This document shows positions 1-7,883 of a stretch of DNA of 10,442 bases, piece by piece. The notes below the pieces were generated by a model. It had not been told where the DNA came from, made no database searches, and worked only from the letters and a program-made list of their open reading frames with translations. A program made the position numbers and the translations under genes. Origin of the DNA: an uncultured Bacteroidales bacterium. Its GTDB lineage: Bacteria > Bacteroidota > Bacteroidia > Bacteroidales > P3. The stretch covers positions 1 through 10,442 of the forward strand of contig CAMWQD010000026.1 of assembly GCA_947176325.1 (NCBI GenBank), in the 5' to 3' direction. Position 1 is the first letter of the stretch; the number at the start of each line of letters is the position of its first letter.

Positions 1-1865
1 CCCAAGGCCTCGATTACCTCAGGTTCGGAGATTTCTGTTCTTGCCTCCGCATCGCTGAATAATTTCCCACACACGTTGCACTCCCAATAAGCCTTCCTAC
101 CTGCTTCACAAGTAGGCGCCACCGCTTCGTGGGCGGTTAAAGAAGAAGCATGGTTCGCAAAATACGTAACACACACCACCTCCGATTTTGCTTCACCGCG
201 TTGCGCGAAGGCACAGATATACGTTGTGTCCGTAACGGCGATACTTTCTTCATACAGCAAAGTAGGCTCGGCATCTTTCCCTATGCCGTAATAAATTACC
301 GCGTCGGAAGATGCGCTAACAATCGAAACCCTTGTGCCGCAAGTAAGTACGCCCTCTTCTTCCGAAAATTCGGGAGCGAACGGAATCTCTACAATTTGAA
401 AGTCGCGCCATACTTCTGCCTGCTGATAAGCGACCCCGCATCCTGTCGGTACCACTAAGCGAATTTCATTGACGTTTAACCCGCTAAAAGGCGAATCTCC
501 CTCAGACAAAGAGACAGGAACACGTCGATAGTTTATAATCTCCTCCAAACCGCTACAATCCTTAAAAGCAGACTCCCCGATAGAGGTCACACTCTCGCCT
601 ATCGTCACCGAGGTCAAACCACTACATTTATAAAAAGCAGAAGATATGATAGTGGTCACGCTATTAGGTATCGTCAACGATGTCAAACCGCTACAATTGT
701 AAAAAGCATTCTGCCCTATAGTGGTTACACTCTCACCTATCGTCAACGAGGTCAAACCGCTACAACCATAAAAAGCCATATACCCGATAGTGGTCACACT
801 CTCACCTATCGTCAACGACGTCAAACCGCTACAATTATAAAAAGCATCGGCCCCGATAGTGGTCACACTCTCACCTATCGTCACTGATGTAAGTTTCTTC
901 ATCTTGTAGCACAAATAGGCCGGAATACGTTCCACCTGATTGCCGAAGGTTATGGACGTTATATTATCACATTTATCGAACGGACAACTATTATAATCAA
1001 AATCCCGACAGGCAACGGCATTCCATTCCACCGAAATCAATCCGCTACAATTGTAAAAAGCATCGGCCATAGTGGTCACACTCTCCGGTATTGTCAACGA
1101 CGTCAATCCGCTACAACCCGAAAAAGCAGTCTGCCCTATAGTGGTCACACTCTCCGGTATTGTCAACGACATCAATCCGCTACAACCCGAAAAAGCACTC
1201 TGCCCTATAGTGGTCACACTCTCACCTATCGTCACCGAGGTAAGTTTCTTCATCTTGTAGCACAAATAGTCCGGAATACGTTCCACCTGATTGCCGAAGG
1301 TTATGGACGTTATATTTTCGTCAAAAGGATGGTTATATATTGAGAAATCCTGACAGGCAACGGCATTCCATTCTACCATCGTCAGACTGCTACAACCCGA
1401 AAAAGCAGACTCCTCGATAGAGGTCACACTCTCAGGTATTGTCAACGACGTCAATCCGCTACAATACCTAAAAGCATTCGACCATATAGTGGTCACACTC
1501 TTACCTATCGTCAACGAGGTCAAGCCGCTACAATACCCAAAAGCACACTCCCATATAATGGTCACACTCTCACCTATCGTCAACGAGGTCAAGCCGCTAC
1601 ATCTGTAAAAAGCATACGGCCCTATAGAGGTCACACCCTTTTCTATAATCACTTTTGAAATATCAAGTTCATCCCAAGGCCTGTCGCCTTCAGTGTATGT
1701 ATAGCTTTTTATCGCCCCTCCCGATGTTCCTTCGGCAGGTTTTATGGTAAGCGTGCCATCAGAGTAGGTCCACACAACATTTTCCCCGCATGTACCACTC
1801 TCTTGCGGGAAGGCCAAGGAGAAAGTTCCCGCCAACAGGAGCAGGAGCAAAACAACTTTTTTCAT
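1..1865 (-). CDS. Secreted BspA-like leucine-rich repeat protein, 3' end cut by window edge
   Basis: The minus strand reads open without a stop from ATG at 1865 to the left edge, giving 621 codons, so the gene is partial at its C-terminus. Residues 1-20 form a signal peptide (MKK, a run of Val/Leu, then AGTFSLA); there is no lipobox Cys. A short beta-rich domain follows (about 27-70; CGENVVWTYSDGTLTI). Residues about 75-440 carry about 14 LRR_5 (BspA/TpLRR) units of about 23 residues, pattern SVTTIG..AF..CSGLTSLTI. After a linker containing the usual VVPTGCGVAYQQAEVW motif, residues about 494-568 resemble a chitobiase C-terminal (CHB_HEX-like) beta-domain (SASSDAVIYYGI). Residues about 580-615 hold a Cys-rich ribbon (TCEAG, CNVCGK). 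Such proteins are secreted or surface-exposed in gut and oral Bacteroidetes, with reported adhesion roles in BspA itself; the ligand here is unknown. A type IX or other sorting tail could lie outside. It is probably co-transcribed with the P-loop gene 4 bases upstream. Confidence 0.9.
   Translation of the reverse strand, partial: MKKVVLLLLLLAGTFSLAFPQESGTCGENVVWTYSDGTLTIKPAEGTSGGAIKSYTYTEGDRPWDELDISKVIIEKGVTSIGPYAFYRCSGLTSLTIGESVTIIWECAFGYCSGLTSLTIGKSVTTIWSNAFRYCSGLTSLTIPESVTSIEESAFSGCSSLTMVEWNAVACQDFSIYNHPFDENITSITFGNQVERIPDYLCYKMKKLTSVTIGESVTTIGQSAFSGCSGLMSLTIPESVTTIGQTAFSGCSGLTSLTIPESVTTMADAFYNCSGLISVEWNAVACRDFDYNSCPFDKCDNITSITFGNQVERIPAYLCYKMKKLTSVTIGESVTTIGADAFYNCSGLTSLTIGESVTTIGYMAFYGCSGLTSLTIGESVTTIGQNAFYNCSGLTSLTIPNSVTTIISSAFYKCSGLTSVTIGESVTSIGESAFKDCSGLEEIINYRRVPVSLSEGDSPFSGLNVNEIRLVVPTGCGVAYQQAEVWRDFQIVEIPFAPEFSEEEGVLTCGTRVSIVSASSDAVIYYGIGKDAEPTLLYEESIAVTDTTYICAFAQRGEAKSEVVCVTYFANHASSLTAHEAVAPTCEAGRKAYWECNVCGKLFSDAEARTEISEPEVIEAL
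891..1316 (-). repeat. 351-bp higher-order repeat within the LRR array
   Basis: A 75-base segment at 891-965 recurs at 1242-1316 with a single mismatch (G at 919, T at 1270). The offset of 351 bp equals 117 codons, exactly the summed length of one VERIP unit, two AF units and one insertion unit. Flanking segments also align but have diverged more, notably in the insertion (DYNSCPFDKCDN versus SIYNHPFDEN). Confidence 0.85.
1072..1209 (-). repeat. Near-identical 69-bp tandem duplication of one LRR unit
   Basis: Positions 1072-1140 and 1141-1209 are adjacent 69-base copies that differ at only two sites (1102 G versus 1171 A; 1129 G versus 1198 C), which give Thr/Met and Thr/Ser differences in the protein. 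This is closer than most units in the array and suggests a recent unit duplication or gene conversion. Confidence 0.85.
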
Positions 1866-1869
1866 AGGT

Positions 1870-2331
1870 TTACTTTATCTGTTTGCGAATAATCTCAATA
1901 AGGCCGAGGAGATGATCCACGCACGCCTCGTTAGCTTTCTTGAATACATCCTTCTTCTCTGCTTCGGCAGGCTTATACTTCTTTTTCAAGACAATCGTAG
2001 TCAACGGATCGTAATCCGTCACCCTATCAAAAGGATTATCTTTACGGCATCTCATAAATTTTTGGTTGCAGGCACAGACCAAAATATCGCAGTCCTGTAT
2101 TTTTTTACAGTAATCTTCAATAAGAAGATGCTTATAATCACCCTGCGTGGCAATCACCAACTTTTTTCCGTCAGGATAACGCACTTTATACACAAAGTCT
2201 TTTTCCCATTTATCGACCGTGTCTTTTCTCAAGACTTCCACTCCATAGGTTTCCTTAATACGGTTAAAAAGCACATTCAGGCTTGTGGTCTTTCCACAAT
2301 GGTCAGGCCCCGATAGAAGAATAACTCGCAT
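1870..2331 (-). CDS. Small P-loop NTPase of unknown function
   Basis: A 153-residue cytoplasmic protein with a clear Walker A motif at residues 8-16 (GPDHCGKTT) directly after the first beta strand (MRVILLS). A hydrophobic strand ending in Gly-Asp (LVIATQGD, residues 58-65) and another (CDILVCACNQ, 81-90) fit a compact nucleotide-kinase-like or GTPase-like fold. No clear base-recognition motif, lid or transmembrane segment is visible, and the C-terminus is Lys-rich and helical. I chose ATG 2331. A longer reading frame starts at TTG 2367, but that codon lies inside the promoter box at 2365-2372, so it should not be transcribed. The gene ends 4 bases before the LRR gene on the same strand, consistent with one operon. 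It shares that gene's lower GC. Substrate and role are not recognised; the NTP-binding assignment is firm, anything more specific is not. Confidence 0.85.
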   Translation of the reverse strand: MRVILLSGPDHCGKTTSLNVLFNRIKETYGVEVLRKDTVDKWEKDFVYKVRYPDGKKLVIATQGDYKHLLIEDYCKKIQDCDILVCACNQKFMRCRKDNPFDRVTDYDPLTTIVLKKKYKPAEAEKKDVFKKANEACVDHLLGLIEIIRKQIK

Positions 2332-2364
2332 ATTTTGTAGTTTTAAATTTTTCAAAATTTCGCA

Positions 2365-2394
2365 CAAATATAATAATATAAATTAAGAAACAAA
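2365..2394 (-). promoter_or_regulatory. Bacteroidetes-type promoter for the P-loop/LRR operon
   Basis: Reading the minus strand, TTTG (2391-2394) is followed after 18 bases by TATATTTG (2365-2372), matching the primary sigma factor consensus of Bacteroidetes (TTTG, about 19 bases, TAnnTTTG). The transcript should begin near 2358-2361, about 30 bases before ATG 2331. This placement excludes the upstream TTG start. Confidence 0.7.
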
Positions 2395-2411
2395 ATCAAC
2401 AATAACAAGAG

Positions 2412-2442
2412 TTTTATGAATAAAAAAGAAGCCGTATTTTTG
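2412..2442 (+). promoter_or_regulatory. Bacteroidetes-type promoter for thiE
   Basis: TATTTTTG at 2435-2442 is an exact TAnnTTTG box; a partial -33 box (TTTA, 2413-2416) lies 18 bases upstream. Transcription would start near 2446-2449, just before the start codon at 2458. A purine-rich stretch (AAAGGAA, 2451-2457) directly precedes that ATG. An in-frame ATG at 2416 is upstream of the box and so unlikely to be used from this promoter. Confidence 0.6.
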
Positions 2443-2457
2443 TCGGAAAGAAAGGAA

Positions 2458-3096
2458 ATGATGACCCTACCAGCCTTACAGTTTATCACCCACCCTGCTG
2501 CAGGCATGAACTTGGTGGAGAGCGCGGAAAAAGCGCTCTCGTGCGGCGTTAAGTGGGTGCAATTCCGCTGCAAGACGCCGCAAAGCGCCGCATGGATGCG
2601 CGAACAGGCCCTTCGCGTTCAGCAACTTTGCAAGCAACATCACGCGCTCTTTGTGGTGGACGACGATGTGGAGCTGGCGCGCGAAATCGGCGCCGACGGC
2701 GTGCATTTGGGCAAGAACGACATGCCCGTGGAGGAAGCCCGCCGCATTTTGGGCGCGCGTTTCCTTATCGGCGGCACGGCCAACACCCTCCAAGACATGG
2801 AGCGCATTCAGGCGCAGGGCGGCGACTATATCGGGCTGGGGCCGTTCCGCTTCACCCGCACCAAAGAAAAACTCAGCCCCGTTTTGGGCGTGGAAGGCTA
2901 TGAGAGATTGATGCGCGAGGCGCGCCAGGCGGGTATCACCCTCCCCGTCCACGCCATAGGCGGCATCACCGGGCAGGACGCCCCCGCCCTCAAACAAGCC
3001 GGCGTGCAGGGCATAGCCGTGAGCTCCGCCCTCCTGCAATCTCCCGCTCCCCAAGAGGAAGTAGCCCGCCTGCTTCAACCCTTCCTCTCCTTGTAA
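2458..3096 (+). CDS. thiE: Thiamine phosphate synthase ThiE
   Basis: ThiE joins hydroxymethylpyrimidine diphosphate and thiazole phosphate to make thiamine phosphate in the cytoplasm. The 212-residue protein is of normal length for this TIM-barrel family and shows its motifs in order: QFRCK (35-39), DDDVELA (68-74), GVHLGKND (81-88), GGTANT (105-110), GPFRFTRTKEK (128-138, the diphosphate-binding loop) and AIGGI (166-170). TenI-like paralogues lack much of this set, so ThiE is preferred. Start: ATG 2458 follows a purine-rich AAAGGAA and lies just after the promoter box; ATG 2461 is equally possible. ATG 2416 would add 14 residues that do not look like the family and would lie upstream of the promoter. 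The gene stands 5' of the TPP riboswitch, about 160 bases before thiG, with no obvious terminator between, so readthrough into thiGCH is possible. Confidence 0.93.
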   Translation: MMTLPALQFITHPAAGMNLVESAEKALSCGVKWVQFRCKTPQSAAWMREQALRVQQLCKQHHALFVVDDDVELAREIGADGVHLGKNDMPVEEARRILGARFLIGGTANTLQDMERIQAQGGDYIGLGPFRFTRTKEKLSPVLGVEGYERLMREARQAGITLPVHAIGGITGQDAPALKQAGVQGIAVSSALLQSPAPQEEVARLLQPFLSL

Positions 3097-3116
3097 CGTT
3101 ATTTTTTATACCTTCG
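3091..3116 (+). promoter_or_regulatory. Possible promoter for the riboswitch-thiGCH transcript
   Basis: TACCTTCG at 3109-3116 differs from TAnnTTTG at one position. A TTG (3091-3093) lies 15 bases upstream, shorter than usual. Its predicted start, near 3120, falls just before the 5' edge of the TPP aptamer, which is where a dedicated start would be expected. The match is imperfect, so this is tentative. Confidence 0.4.
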
Positions 3117-3121
3117 CGCTA

Positions 3122-3196
3122 TCGAAAAAGGGGTGCCGAAAGGCTGAGATTAGACCCGTTGAACCTGATTCGGATAATGCCGACGAAGGGATTCTC
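3122..3196 (+). ncRNA. TPP riboswitch (THI element) aptamer
   Basis: The leader between thiE and thiG contains the conserved THI-box elements in order: GGGGTGCC (3130-3137), CTGAGA (3144-3149), ACCC (3154-3157), ACCTGAT (3163-3169), GGATAATGCC (3172-3181) and GAAGGGA (3185-3191). Helices can be drawn: P2 pairs GGGT 3131-3134 with ACCC 3154-3157; P3 is GCC-GAAA-GGC (3135-3144), a minimal 3-bp stem; the sensor arm pairs CGG 3171-3173 with CCG 3180-3182. P1 is weak (GAA 3124-3126 with TTC 3192-3194, flanked by A-rich sequence). By family knowledge, bound TPP lowers expression of the downstream thiG-thiC-thiH genes. thiE is upstream and would escape this control. Confidence 0.95.
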
Positions 3197-3200
3197 TCTT

Positions 3201-3227
3201 GGCGCTTTCGCCTGCCGCCTCTTTTTT
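3201..3227 (+). terminator. Possible expression platform or terminator of the TPP riboswitch
   Basis: Directly after the aptamer, GGCG-CTTT-CGCC (3201-3212) can form a short perfect hairpin, and an alternative pairs the same GGCG with CGCC at 3216-3219. A run of six T (3222-3227) follows. The layout resembles a Rho-independent terminator, but the stem is only 4 bp, so control at translation initiation, 30 to 50 bases downstream, is equally plausible. Confidence 0.35.
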
Positions 3228-3256
3228 CCTTGCAACGATATAAAAACACTCTTTAT

Positions 3257-4024
3257 ATGCAGAATTTAGTGATTGCGGGCAAGGAGTTTTCCTCCCGCCT
3301 CATCATGGGCACGGGCAAATATGCCTCCAACGCCTTGATGGAAGAGGCCGTGAAGGCCTCGGGCGCACAGATGGTCACCGCCGCGCTCAAGCGCATCGAC
3401 ACCTCGAATGAACAGGACGACATGATGGCGCATATCCAAAACTGCCATGTGACTTTCCTGCCCAACACCTCGGGCGCACGCACCGCCGAAGAAGCCGTCT
3501 TGGCCGCGCAATTGGCCAAGGAAGCCTTGGGCACAAACTGGGTGAAGCTCGAAATCCACCCCGACCCCAAATACCTTCTCCCCGACCCTGTGGAGACCCT
3601 CAAGGCCGCCGAAATTCTTGTGAAGCAAGGTTTTGTGGTATTGCCCTACGTGCAGGCCGACCCCGTGCTCTGCAAGTTGCTCGAAGAAGTGGGCGTGGCC
3701 ACGGTGATGCCCCTCGCCGCCCCTATCGGCAGCAACCTCGGCATCCGTAACCGCGACATGCTCGAAATCATCATCCGCCAAAGCCGCGTTCCCGTGGTGG
3801 TGGACGCCGGCATAGGCCTGCCCTCTCACGCCGCCGAAGCCATGGAAATGGGTGCCGATGCGGTGATGCTCAACACCGCCGCCGCCATTGCGGGCGACCC
3901 CGTGCAGATGGCCAAGGCCTTCAAGCTGGCTATCGAGGCCGGCCGCATGGCCTACGAAGCCTCTCCCGCCGCCGCACGTTTCGTGGCCGAGGCCAGCAGT
4001 CCGCTCACATCGTTTTTGAATTAG
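3257..4024 (+). CDS. thiG: Thiazole synthase ThiG
   Basis: ThiG condenses deoxyxylulose 5-phosphate, dehydroglycine and the thiocarboxylate of ThiS to form the thiazole phosphate half of thiamine. The protein has 255 residues, the usual length. It starts with the family's typical MQNLVIAGKEFSSRL. The Schiff-base lysine is K97 in WVKLEIHPDPKYLLPD; NTSGARTAEEAV (70-81) and AAPIGSNLGI (phosphate-binding loop; many homologues have GSG) follow, then VVVDAGIG and GADAVMLNTAAA. ATG 3257 was chosen because the nine codons further upstream begin with TTG (3230) in the T-rich riboswitch leader and do not look like ThiG. Only 12 bases separate it from thiC. Its partners ThiS and ThiF are not seen in the window, while the dehydroglycine supplier ThiH is two genes downstream. 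Confidence 0.96.
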   Translation: MQNLVIAGKEFSSRLIMGTGKYASNALMEEAVKASGAQMVTAALKRIDTSNEQDDMMAHIQNCHVTFLPNTSGARTAEEAVLAAQLAKEALGTNWVKLEIHPDPKYLLPDPVETLKAAEILVKQGFVVLPYVQADPVLCKLLEEVGVATVMPLAAPIGSNLGIRNRDMLEIIIRQSRVPVVVDAGIGLPSHAAEAMEMGADAVMLNTAAAIAGDPVQMAKAFKLAIEAGRMAYEASPAAARFVAEASSPLTSFLN

Positions 4025-4036
4025 AATATTAAAGTC

Positions 4037-5782
<1,746 letters not shown>

Positions 5783-5789
5783 AAAGGCA

Positions 5790-6947
5790 ATGTTTTCCGA
5801 TATCCTTCAAAACTACGATTGGGAACAGATGCGCCGGAGCATCTATGCCAAAACCACGCGCGACGTGGAGATTGCGCTATCCAAGGCGCAACGCCCCGAC
5901 CCCGCGCTCACGCTCGAGGATTTCAAGGCCTTGGTGAGCCCCGCCGTGTCGGAGTCTCCCCTCTATCTGGAGACGATGGCCGGCCTGAGCCGCAAGGCCA
6001 CGCAAAAGAAATTCGGCAAGACCATTCAGTTCTACATTCCCCTCTACCTGAGCAACGCCTGCACCAACCACTGCATCTACTGCGGTTTCAACCACAACAA
6101 TAAGTTCGCCCGCGTCACCCTCACCGACGAACAGATTATGGAGGAATGCGCGGTGCTCAAGAAAATGGGATACCAACACCTGCTGCTGCTTACGGGCGAG
6201 TCGCCCAAGGATGCGGGCATCGACTATCTCGAACACGCCATGCAGCTGCTCTCGCCCCACTTCGCCCAACTCTCGCTCGAAGTGCAGCCCATGGACACGC
6301 CCGACTACGAGCGTCTGCGCAAAAGCGGCCTGCATGCGGTATATGTCTATCAGGAAACCTACAACAAGGAACGCTACAAGTTCTATCACCCCGCCGGCAT
6401 GAAACGCGATTTTGCATGGAGGCTCAACAGCCAAGACCGCCTTGGCGCGGCCAACGTCAACAAGATAGGTTTGGGTGCCCTGCTGGGCTTGGAGGATTGG
6501 CGCACCGAAGCCGTGTTCATGGCCATGCACCTGCGCTATCTGGAGAAAACCTACTGGCGGTCTAAATACTGCATTGCCTTTCCGCGTATGCGTCCCCACG
6601 AGGACGACGGCGAAAACGGCGGGTTCAAGCCGCAGAACGTTTTGTCGGACAAGGAGTTCGTGCAGATGATTTGGGCGTTCCGCCTCTTCGACGACGAGGT
6701 GGAAATGTCGCTCACCACGCGCGAGAGCCGCGAATTCCGCAACCGCATGATTTCGCTCGGCATCACCTCCATCAGCGCCGGTTCGCAGACCGACCCCGGC
6801 GGCTACGCCCACCCCAACAAGGAAGTGGCGCAGTTCGAGGTGAACGACAACCGCTCGCCCGAAGAAATGAAGAGGATGATTGAGGAACAGGGCTACGAAG
6901 TGGTGTGGAAAGACTGGGACAGGGTCTACAACTCCTTCTCCAACTGA
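5790..6947 (+). CDS. thiH: 2-iminoacetate (dehydroglycine) synthase ThiH
   Basis: ThiH is a radical-SAM tyrosine lyase: it cleaves tyrosine to p-cresol and dehydroglycine, which ThiG uses for the thiazole. This oxygen-sensitive route, in place of glycine oxidase ThiO, fits an anaerobe. The 385-residue protein carries the SAM cluster motif C-x3-C-x2-C at C91, C95 and C98 (CTNHCIYCGF), followed by LLLTGESP (SAM Gly-Glu region), SLEVQPM, YQETYN, GLGALLGLEDWR and FPRMRPHEDD, all typical of ThiH. ATG 5790 lies 7 bases after thiC and is preceded by AGAAAGG (5781-5787), a possible ribosome binding site that includes part of the thiC stop. A reading frame open from 5640 lies within thiC and is not the real N-terminus. 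The last 22 bases overlap the convergent transporter gene. Confidence 0.96.
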   Translation: MFSDILQNYDWEQMRRSIYAKTTRDVEIALSKAQRPDPALTLEDFKALVSPAVSESPLYLETMAGLSRKATQKKFGKTIQFYIPLYLSNACTNHCIYCGFNHNNKFARVTLTDEQIMEECAVLKKMGYQHLLLLTGESPKDAGIDYLEHAMQLLSPHFAQLSLEVQPMDTPDYERLRKSGLHAVYVYQETYNKERYKFYHPAGMKRDFAWRLNSQDRLGAANVNKIGLGALLGLEDWRTEAVFMAMHLRYLEKTYWRSKYCIAFPRMRPHEDDGENGGFKPQNVLSDKEFVQMIWAFRLFDDEVEMSLTTRESREFRNRMISLGITSISAGSQTDPGGYAHPNKEVAQFEVNDNRSPEEMKRMIEEQGYEVVWKDWDRVYNSFSN

Positions 6948-7855
6948 GCGCGCGACTTACTGCGCGTTACCAAGAACACGCCCGAAAACACCAACAGGGC
7001 GGCCACGCCCTTTATCCATGTGAAGCCGTCCTGACCGAGAATCAAGGCCAGACAGGCGGCGGTGATGGGTTGGGTATAGTTGTAGACGCTCAGCACCGTG
7101 GGGCGTAGTCTTTTCTGCGCCACGGGAATGAGCAGGTAGGTGACGCCTGTGGCCATAAAGACCGTATAGCCCAAGAACACATAGATTCGCGGCGGAATGG
7201 AGGCGTAGTCGATGTGCGCCACATAGCGGAACAGGAAGGGCACGGAGAACAGCGCCGAGAAGAAGAACATCCAGCGCATCACCGTCACGGGCTTGTAGCG
7301 CGCCACCACATTGCGGAAAGCCGTCAGGTAGACGGCATAGAACAGACCGCTGGCCAAGCAGAGCAGAATGCCCACGATGCTGTTCCGTCCGCTTTCGGCC
7401 ACCGCCTCGCCGGTGATGTACTTGCCGGCAATCATCAGCACCGCTCCGCTCATGCCGAGCAACACGCCCCCGGCTTTCATCCACGAAATGGGTTCCCGCA
7501 GGAAAAAGGCCGCCAAAAGCATGGTGAGGATGGGCGTGAAGGTCACCACGATAGCCGTTTCCACGGGAGAGGCGAACTCCAGCCCTATCACAAACAGCAT
7601 CTGATTGAGCAGCACCCCGAAGACGGAGGCCGCCGCAAGTTTGCCCAAATCCTTGAGCGGCACCTTCTCCCATTTCACGAAAAGCGTTATCAGCCAAAAG
7701 AAGACCAACGCGCCCGTGGTTCGGAAGAAAGCCATGGCGAAGGAGGAAATATATTCCGGCATCACCACTTTGGAGAGCGGAATATTGATTCCGAATATGA
7801 TATTGCACGCCAATATCGCCACATGGCCTTTCAGCGCGTCTTTGTTTTCCGTCAT
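6926..7855 (-). CDS. DMT-superfamily (EamA) inner-membrane transporter
   Basis: A 309-residue hydrophobic protein with about ten membrane segments in two homologous EamA halves (roughly residues 10-140 and 160-298). Family features are visible: an N-terminal helix with IIFGINIPLSKVV, FFRTTGALVFFW, ASPVETAIVVTFTPILTMLLAAFFLREP at the end of the first half, and the matching VLSVYNYTQPITAACLALILGQ in the second. The end is basic and soluble. Substrates of such drug/metabolite transporters (amino acids, nucleosides, vitamins, toxins) cannot be read from sequence. Lying beside the thiamine cluster is suggestive but it is on the opposite strand, so a link is not supported. It starts 28 bases after the PAS gene on the same strand, suggesting one operon, and its 3' end overlaps thiH. 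Confidence 0.9.
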   Translation of the reverse strand: MTENKDALKGHVAILACNIIFGINIPLSKVVMPEYISSFAMAFFRTTGALVFFWLITLFVKWEKVPLKDLGKLAAASVFGVLLNQMLFVIGLEFASPVETAIVVTFTPILTMLLAAFFLREPISWMKAGGVLLGMSGAVLMIAGKYITGEAVAESGRNSIVGILLCLASGLFYAVYLTAFRNVVARYKPVTVMRWMFFFSALFSVPFLFRYVAHIDYASIPPRIYVFLGYTVFMATGVTYLLIPVAQKRLRPTVLSVYNYTQPITAACLALILGQDGFTWIKGVAALLVFSGVFLVTRSKSRAQLEKEL

Positions 7856-7883
7856 AGGACCCCTTTCCTATATTAATATAAAA

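Larger units (their letters stand above)
541..1640 (-). repeat. LRR_5 repeat array, about 14 units of roughly 69 bp
   Basis: About 1.1 kb within the LRR gene consists of imperfect 69-bp (23-residue) units. Twelve are of the AF..CSGL type and two are variants beginning VERIP.YLCYKMKKLTSVTI. Two AF-type units carry a longer insertion with the motif VEWNAVAC.DF. The unit order suggests a larger pattern (AF units, insertion unit, VERIP unit) that occurs twice. The repeats stay in one reading frame throughout, so they are coding repeats and not a CRISPR or intergenic array. Confidence 0.9.

Noticed and set aside
150..458. A 102-codon plus-strand open frame
   Set aside because: It is antisense to the continuous LRR-protein frame and has no family features.
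1072..1260. A short plus-strand frame with an internal repeat (VVTLSGIVND)
   Set aside because: It is the reverse reading of the LRR repeat units; the repeated look comes from the 69-bp coding repeats.
541..1640. CRISPR-like periodic repeat
   Set aside because: The repeats are contiguous, about 69 bp, without unique spacers, imperfect, and fully coding on the minus strand.
1912..2316. A 134-codon plus-strand frame opposite the P-loop gene
   Set aside because: No motif; the minus frame has a perfect Walker A and its own promoter.
5877..6812. A 311-codon minus-strand open frame opposite thiH
   Set aside because: Antisense shadow of the radical-SAM gene, whose own frame has all catalytic motifs.
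6926..7855. DMT transporter as a thiamine or thiamine-precursor carrier
   Set aside because: It is on the opposite strand, has no TPP riboswitch, and belongs to a family with many substrates; proximity alone is not enough.
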